Shown here one piece after another: positions 5,372-6,743 of a DNA stretch of 6,743 nucleotides (position 1 is the first letter of the stretch; the number at the start of each line of letters is the position of its first letter). This stretch comes from Deltaproteobacteria bacterium. GTDB taxonomy: Bacteria; Desulfobacterota; Desulfobacteria; Desulfobacterales; Desulfatirhabdiaceae. The notes beneath the pieces are model-generated. The model was not told the DNA's origin, searched no databases, and was given only the letters and a program-made list of their open reading frames with translations. The DNA is taken from assembly GCA_026388755.1 (NCBI GenBank), contig JAPLJE010000603.1:1-6743 (forward strand), given 5' to 3'. Both the position numbers and the translations under genes were made by a program.

Positions 5372-6743
5372 GAGTTGCGACGATCCCAGTTGGAACTGGA
5401 CGCCTTGTGGGCGCGCTATTTCGACCTCTACGACCTGGCCCCGGTGGGCTATTGCACCCTCTCCGAAAAGGGGCTGATCTTGGAGTCCTACCTCGCTGCC
5501 GCCAACCTGCTTGGAGTGGTTCGATGCTCCTTGGTTAGGCAGCCGTTAACCCGTTTTATCCTTTCTGAAGATCAGGAGATCTACTACCTGCATCGTAAAC
5601 TGCTTTTTGAGACAGGAGAACCTCAGAGGTGCGAGTTACGGATGTTACGCCTGAACAGTCCAGCTTTCTGGGCGCGACTGGAAGCGACCGCAGCCTTGGA
5701 CGACGATGGCGGAACGCCCATCTGTCGCATCGCGATAAGCGATATAACGGATTTGAAACAGACGGCGGATCTGCGCAAGGTTGAAGAGAATTTTCGCCGT
5801 TCTTGTGACGACTCCCCGCTGGGTAATCGCATTGTGACCATACAAGGCGAGATCATTTATATCAATCGTGCGATTTTGGATTTATATGGCTACGATAGCA
5901 TTGAAGAATTCAAGTCAACCCCTGTAACGAAGCGCTATACAATTGCGAGCCTTGCCGAGTACCAGACAAGAAGGGATAAAAGATTACGGGGAGAATATGT
6001 TCCGTCCGGATACGAAATAAGTATTGTAAGGAAGGACGGTGAAGTTCGTCATCTCAAGGTCTTCCGCAAGGAGGTGCAATGGGATGGAGAAATATTGTTC
6101 CACGAAATTTACGAGGACATAACAGATCGTAAACGGGTGGAGGAGGCGCTACTTCGCGAAAAAAATATTATCAAAGCCATACTGGATAGCACTCCGGGCA
6201 TAATCTATCTCTATAACGACAAGGCCAAACTGGTGAGATGGAACAAGAAACATGAACAGATGACGGGATATTCATCAGAAGAATTGTATGGCATGGATGT
6301 TCTGAATTGGTTTAAAGGGGATAAGAAAAGTCTATCAGCCGTAACAGAAGGCCTTAAAAGCACTTTAGAGAATGGCTTCGGGGAAGCAGAGGCGGATCTG
6401 CAGCGAAAAGACGGCTCAAAAATACCCATGTACTTTACGGCCTGTTCATTAACCATAGATAGCAAACCGTATTTCGTCGGAATAGGAATTGACATTACCG
6501 ATAGAAAACGCATTGATGAGGAGCGAACCCTATTTTCGTCGGTAGTCGAACAAGCCGAAGAAAATGTTCTCATTACCGATAATAGGCGAACGATCTTATA
6601 CATCAATCCGGCGTTTGAACGCTCCAGTGGCTACTGCTGCGAAGAGCTTAAAGGACAAAAGCTGAAAAAGCTGCGGAGCGATCAGCATGATGAAGGTTTT
6701 TACCACACAACAAAGAAAATCCTGGATCGCGGCCAAGTATGGA
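5372..6743 (+). CDS. Multi-PAS signal-transduction protein, main part (no start of its own, runs off the window)
   Basis: An uninterrupted frame of 457 codons reaches the window end. It holds PAS domains in tandem. PAS1, about 5405-5765, contains FDLYDLAPVGYCTLS and closes with SDITDLK. PAS2, about 5780-6150, contains RRSCDDSPLGNRIVT and DITDRKR. PAS3, about 6160-6520, contains ILDSTPGIIYLYND, RWNKKHEQMTGYSSEEL and DITDRKR. PAS4, from about 6530, contains VVEQAEENVLITD and NPAFERSSGY and is cut by the window. Such proteins usually end in a histidine kinase, diguanylate cyclase or EAL module, which is not seen here. No membrane segment is present, suggesting cytosolic sensing. It continues the gene starting at 5179, after a frameshift. 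If translated separately, possible starts are GTG 5516 or ATG 5642, neither with a convincing ribosome binding site. GC content falls sharply near 5820. Confidence 0.85.

Noticed and set aside
5363..5374. Programmed +1 frameshift in the PAS gene
   Set aside because: No slippery sequence is present, re-pairing after the slip would be poor, and about three family-conserved residues would still be missing, so a deletion explains the site better.
6211..6606. 131-codon minus-strand frame within the PAS gene
   Set aside because: It is antisense to PAS3 and PAS4, rich in Ser and Arg, with no recognisable domain.

Overview
The window reads as chromosomal DNA from an anaerobic, probably sulfate-reducing or syntrophic Desulfobacterota (former deltaproteobacterial) organism. 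This is inferred from three things: a fatty- or aryl-acyl-CoA ligase paired with an acyl-CoA dehydrogenase, an iron-sulfur flavoprotein of a type common in anaerobes, and a multi-PAS sensor whose N-terminal module I recognise from Desulfobacterota signalling proteins. Base composition is moderate. No rRNA, tRNA, CRISPR array or intact insertion sequence was seen.

Layout. (1) Positions 38-2998, plus strand: an AMP-forming acyl-CoA ligase, then after 123 bases an acyl-CoA dehydrogenase (true start about 1838). Together they would activate a carboxylic acid to its CoA thioester and carry out the first alpha,beta-dehydrogenation. (2) 2999-3286: a convergent gap with no intact gene, only short protein-like scraps. 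(3) 4853-3287, minus strand: a compact three-gene operon, MarR-type regulator, hotdog-fold (PaaI-type) thioesterase, and Fe-S flavoprotein/NADPH-dependent FMN reductase-like protein. The thioesterase begins with TTG and the flavoprotein with GTG, each behind a strong ribosome binding site; the latter two genes are separated by one base. (4) 4854-5178: a divergent, AT-rich intergenic region that must hold the operon promoter and any promoter for the PAS gene. (5) 5179 to the window end, plus strand: a large PAS-repeat sensor gene interrupted by a frameshift at about 5366-5371. It runs off the end with four PAS domains visible and no output domain yet.

Taken together, the first block makes and oxidises acyl-CoA, and the minus-strand operon encodes a candidate acyl-CoA thioesterase and a redox flavoprotein under a likely autoregulating MarR repressor. 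A link between the two (overflow or CoA-release control of an acyl/aryl acid pathway) is plausible but is inference only. The most notable sequence-level observations are the frameshift in the PAS gene, the sharp drop in GC within that gene from about 60% to about 40% near position 5820, and the unusually wide cysteine spacing in the flavoprotein. I did not find convincing evidence of a wholly new system.
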